Source: Gammaproteobacteria bacterium
GTDB lineage: Bacteria; Pseudomonadota; Gammaproteobacteria; UBA6429; Thiohalophilaceae
Direction: 5' to 3'
Assembly: GCA_003233255.1 (NCBI GenBank)
Contig: QILH01000331.1
Location: 1-7,194, forward strand
Length of the DNA: 7,194 nt
The notes under the pieces: generated by a model
Seen by the model: the letters and a program-made list of their open reading frames with translations, nothing else
What the model was told of the DNA's origin: nothing
The model's database searches: none
Position numbers and translations under genes: made by a program
In this document: positions 5,586 to 7,194 of the stretch, in pieces
Layout: every line of letters begins with the position of its first letter
How positions within the stretch are numbered: the stretch's first letter is position 1

Positions 5586-6686
5586 ATGTCTGGAAACACT
5601 TTTGGTAAAATTTTCACCGTCACCAGTTTTGGTGAGAGCCATGGCCCTGCCTTAGGGTGCATTGTCGATGGCTGTCCACCCGGGATGTCCTTGTCGGAGG
5701 CGGATTTACAGGATGATTTAGAGCGTCGTAAGCCAGGTAAGACCCGCCATACCACCCAACGTCGGGAAGACGATGTCGTGCGGATTATGTCCGGGGTCTT
5801 TGAGGGTAAAACCACGGGCACTCCCATTGGCCTGATCATCGAAAACACCGATCAACGTTCCAAAGATTACACCAATATAATGAACCAGTTTCGCCCTGGG
5901 CATGCGGATTACACCTACCTGCAAAAATACGGCATTCGCGATTATCGTGGTGGAGGACGTTCTTCTGCGCGTGAAACTGCAATGCGTGTAGCAGCGGGAG
6001 CCATAGCCAAAAAATATTTGCATGAACATTATGGCATCGAAATAAAAGGGTATATGGCTCAGTTGGGTCCGATTAAGGCTGAGGCGTTTGACTGGGAACA
6101 GGTTGAACAGAATCCGTTCTTTTTTCCGGATGCAGGCAAGGTTGATGAGCTCGAATCGTATATGGATGCCCTGCGCAAAGAAGGCAATTCGGTCGGAGCC
6201 CGTATTAACGTGGTGGCTACGGGTATGATGCCCGGGTTAGGTGAGCCTATATTTGATCGTCTCGATGCCGATATCGCCCATGCGATGATGTGTATCAATG
6301 CGGTAAAAGGGGTTGAGGTCGGTGCCGGTTTTGAAAGCGTTACCCAGAAAGGCACCGAGCATCGTGATGAAATGACAGCAGATGGTTTCCTCTCTAATAA
6401 TGCCGGTGGGGTATTGGGTGGTATCTCATCGGGTCAGGACATCCTCGTTAGCATTGCACTTAAACCCACGTCCAGTATTCGTCTGCCAGGTAAAAGTATT
6501 GATTTAAACGGTAATGCCGTCGAGGTCGTAACCACCGGCCGTCACGATCCCTGTGTCGGTATTCGTGCGACCCCTATCGCCGAAGCCATGTTGGCGATCG
6601 TATTAATGGATCATGTTTTGCGCCATCGAGCACAAAATATGGATGTTTCTGTATCAACGCCTGCTATTCCCGCGAATAAGGAATAA
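5586..6686 (+). CDS. aroC: Chorismate synthase
   Basis: A 366-residue cytoplasmic enzyme that converts 5-enolpyruvylshikimate 3-phosphate to chorismate with reduced FMN, the last common step to the aromatic amino acids, folates and quinones. It is full length (E. coli AroC is about 361 residues) and starts with GNTFGKIFTVTSFGESHG. The two histidines known to be needed for catalysis correspond to H19 and H106 (RPGHADYTY). The arginine-rich flavin and substrate loop RDYRGGGRSSARETAMR spans 118-134. NNAGGVLGGISSGQ (271-284) and GRHDPCVGIRATPIAEAML (318-336) are further family signatures. The only appropriate start is the ATG at 5586. It has a weak ribosome binding site and a short upstream gap, so a nearly leaderless transcript or a more distant promoter is possible. 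The transporter gene follows 8 bases after the stop, indicating an operon. Confidence 0.98.
   Translation: MSGNTFGKIFTVTSFGESHGPALGCIVDGCPPGMSLSEADLQDDLERRKPGKTRHTTQRREDDVVRIMSGVFEGKTTGTPIGLIIENTDQRSKDYTNIMNQFRPGHADYTYLQKYGIRDYRGGGRSSARETAMRVAAGAIAKKYLHEHYGIEIKGYMAQLGPIKAEAFDWEQVEQNPFFFPDAGKVDELESYMDALRKEGNSVGARINVVATGMMPGLGEPIFDRLDADIAHAMMCINAVKGVEVGAGFESVTQKGTEHRDEMTADGFLSNNAGGVLGGISSGQDILVSIALKPTSSIRLPGKSIDLNGNAVEVVTTGRHDPCVGIRATPIAEAMLAIVLMDHVLRHRAQNMDVSVSTPAIPANKE
6678..6683 (+). promoter_or_regulatory. Ribosome binding site of the transporter gene, inside the aroC end
   Basis: AAGGAA lies in the last codons of aroC, 11 bases before the ATG at 6695. A second AGG directly touches the ATG and is too close to act. 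The placement suggests that translation of the transporter is coupled to aroC. Confidence 0.5.
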
Positions 6687-6694
6687 ATCCCAGG

Positions 6695-7194
6695 ATGAAC
6701 GTCGTTTCATCGCCTACGCCTTACTGGCGTCTGTCCGGATTTTATTTTTTTTATTTTACCAGTCTGGGTGCGTTTATTCCGTATCTGGGGCCCTATCTTG
6801 ATTCATTAGGCTTGACGCCATTTCAAATTGGGGTACTGGTAGCGATTACCATGGCCACCAAGATCATTGCGCCGAACATCTGGGGCTGGATTGCGGATCG
6901 TACTGGCAAGCGAATGCGCATCGTGCAACTGGGTTGTTTTTTTGCCGCGCTTTCATTTTCTATATTACTCATCGAGCAAACCTTCTTAATTCTGATTATT
7001 GTCTTAAGCCTGTTTAGTTTTTTCTGGAATGCGGCCTTACCGCAATTCGAAGCAACCACGTTTCACTATATTCGCGATCAGGTTGATCGTTATAGCGCAA
7101 TTCGCCTGTGGGGATCGATTGGCTTTGTCATATCGGTGGTCGCATTGGGTTACGTTTACGAGGCCGTCCCGTATTCTATTTTTCCCTATGTGTT
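6695..7194 (+). CDS. MFS transporter of the MFS_1_like (HcaT/LacY-related) group, C-terminus beyond the window
   Basis: An open frame from the ATG at 6695 runs to the window end, giving 166 residues without a stop. It opens with PYWRLSGFYFFYFTSLGAF, the usual start of this transporter group. About five membrane segments are visible: roughly 13-34, 43-63, 76-94, 97-117 and 138-155. The MFS loop 2-3 motif reads GWIADRTGKRMR (64-75). LPQFEATT in segment 4 and YSAIRLWGSIGFV (133-145) match the HcaT-like family, which includes the E. coli 3-phenylpropionate transporter and is distantly related to LacY. It is an inner-membrane protein, presumably a proton-coupled symporter, and the substrate cannot be inferred. 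Full-length members have about 380-400 residues with 12 segments, so under half is visible. A transporter just after aroC is also known from Pseudomonas. It lies 8 bases after aroC and is likely co-transcribed with it. Confidence 0.9.
   Translation, partial: MNVVSSPTPYWRLSGFYFFYFTSLGAFIPYLGPYLDSLGLTPFQIGVLVAITMATKIIAPNIWGWIADRTGKRMRIVQLGCFFAALSFSILLIEQTFLILIIVLSLFSFFWNAALPQFEATTFHYIRDQVDRYSAIRLWGSIGFVISVVALGYVYEAVPYSIFPYV

Noticed and set aside
5718..6355. Minus-strand frames within aroC
   Set aside because: Shadows of the conserved chorismate synthase sequence.
6613..6801. A 62-codon plus-strand frame across the aroC-transporter junction
   Set aside because: It overlaps the conserved end of AroC and the start of the transporter in another frame; both of these are well supported.

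Overview
The window looks like chromosomal DNA of a gammaproteobacterium of moderate GC content. PrmB, MogA and chorismate synthase all read as close relatives of the Escherichia coli proteins. The order prmB - (inserts) - aroC - MFS transporter recalls the prmB-aroC neighbourhood of E. coli and Pseudomonas. I see no phage, IS element, CRISPR array, tRNA or rRNA. I cannot name the genus.

Left end (1-1237): a divergent pair. At the left edge the minus strand carries only the first 12 codons of a protein whose N-terminus (MSQNIRQAAVAG) matches the opening of the Memo-family protein B of the AmmeMemoRadiSam system. Facing away from it, after 92 bases with an AT-rich palindromic tract, is the complete radical SAM protein of the same system. 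This is the least understood biology in the window: a widespread gene set of unknown biochemical function. The third member (AMMECR1 family) is not visible here.

Centre left (1333-3116): mogA (molybdopterin adenylyltransferase), prmB (glutamine methyltransferase of ribosomal protein L3) and a small acidic protein of unknown function, all on the plus strand and closely packed, probably one transcription unit.

Centre (3113-5524, minus strand): a large membrane-anchored c-di-GMP protein with a periplasmic sensor region, PAS, GGDEF and EAL domains. Every catalytic residue I can check is present in both enzymatic domains, as is the GGDEF inhibitory site. It converges on the small acidic gene, their stop codons sharing a TTAA, and it is divergent from aroC. 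The prmB-to-aroC stretch is thus interrupted by a signalling gene on the opposite strand.

Right end (5586-7194): aroC (last step of the shikimate pathway) followed 8 bases later by the start of an MFS transporter of the HcaT/LacY-like group (MFS_1_like), which runs off the window after 166 codons.

The genes are mostly housekeeping (cofactor synthesis, ribosome modification, aromatic amino acid precursors), with two points of interest: the AmmeMemoRadiSam pair and the c-di-GMP gene beside a small uncharacterised protein. I found no convincing new multi-gene defence or mobile system.
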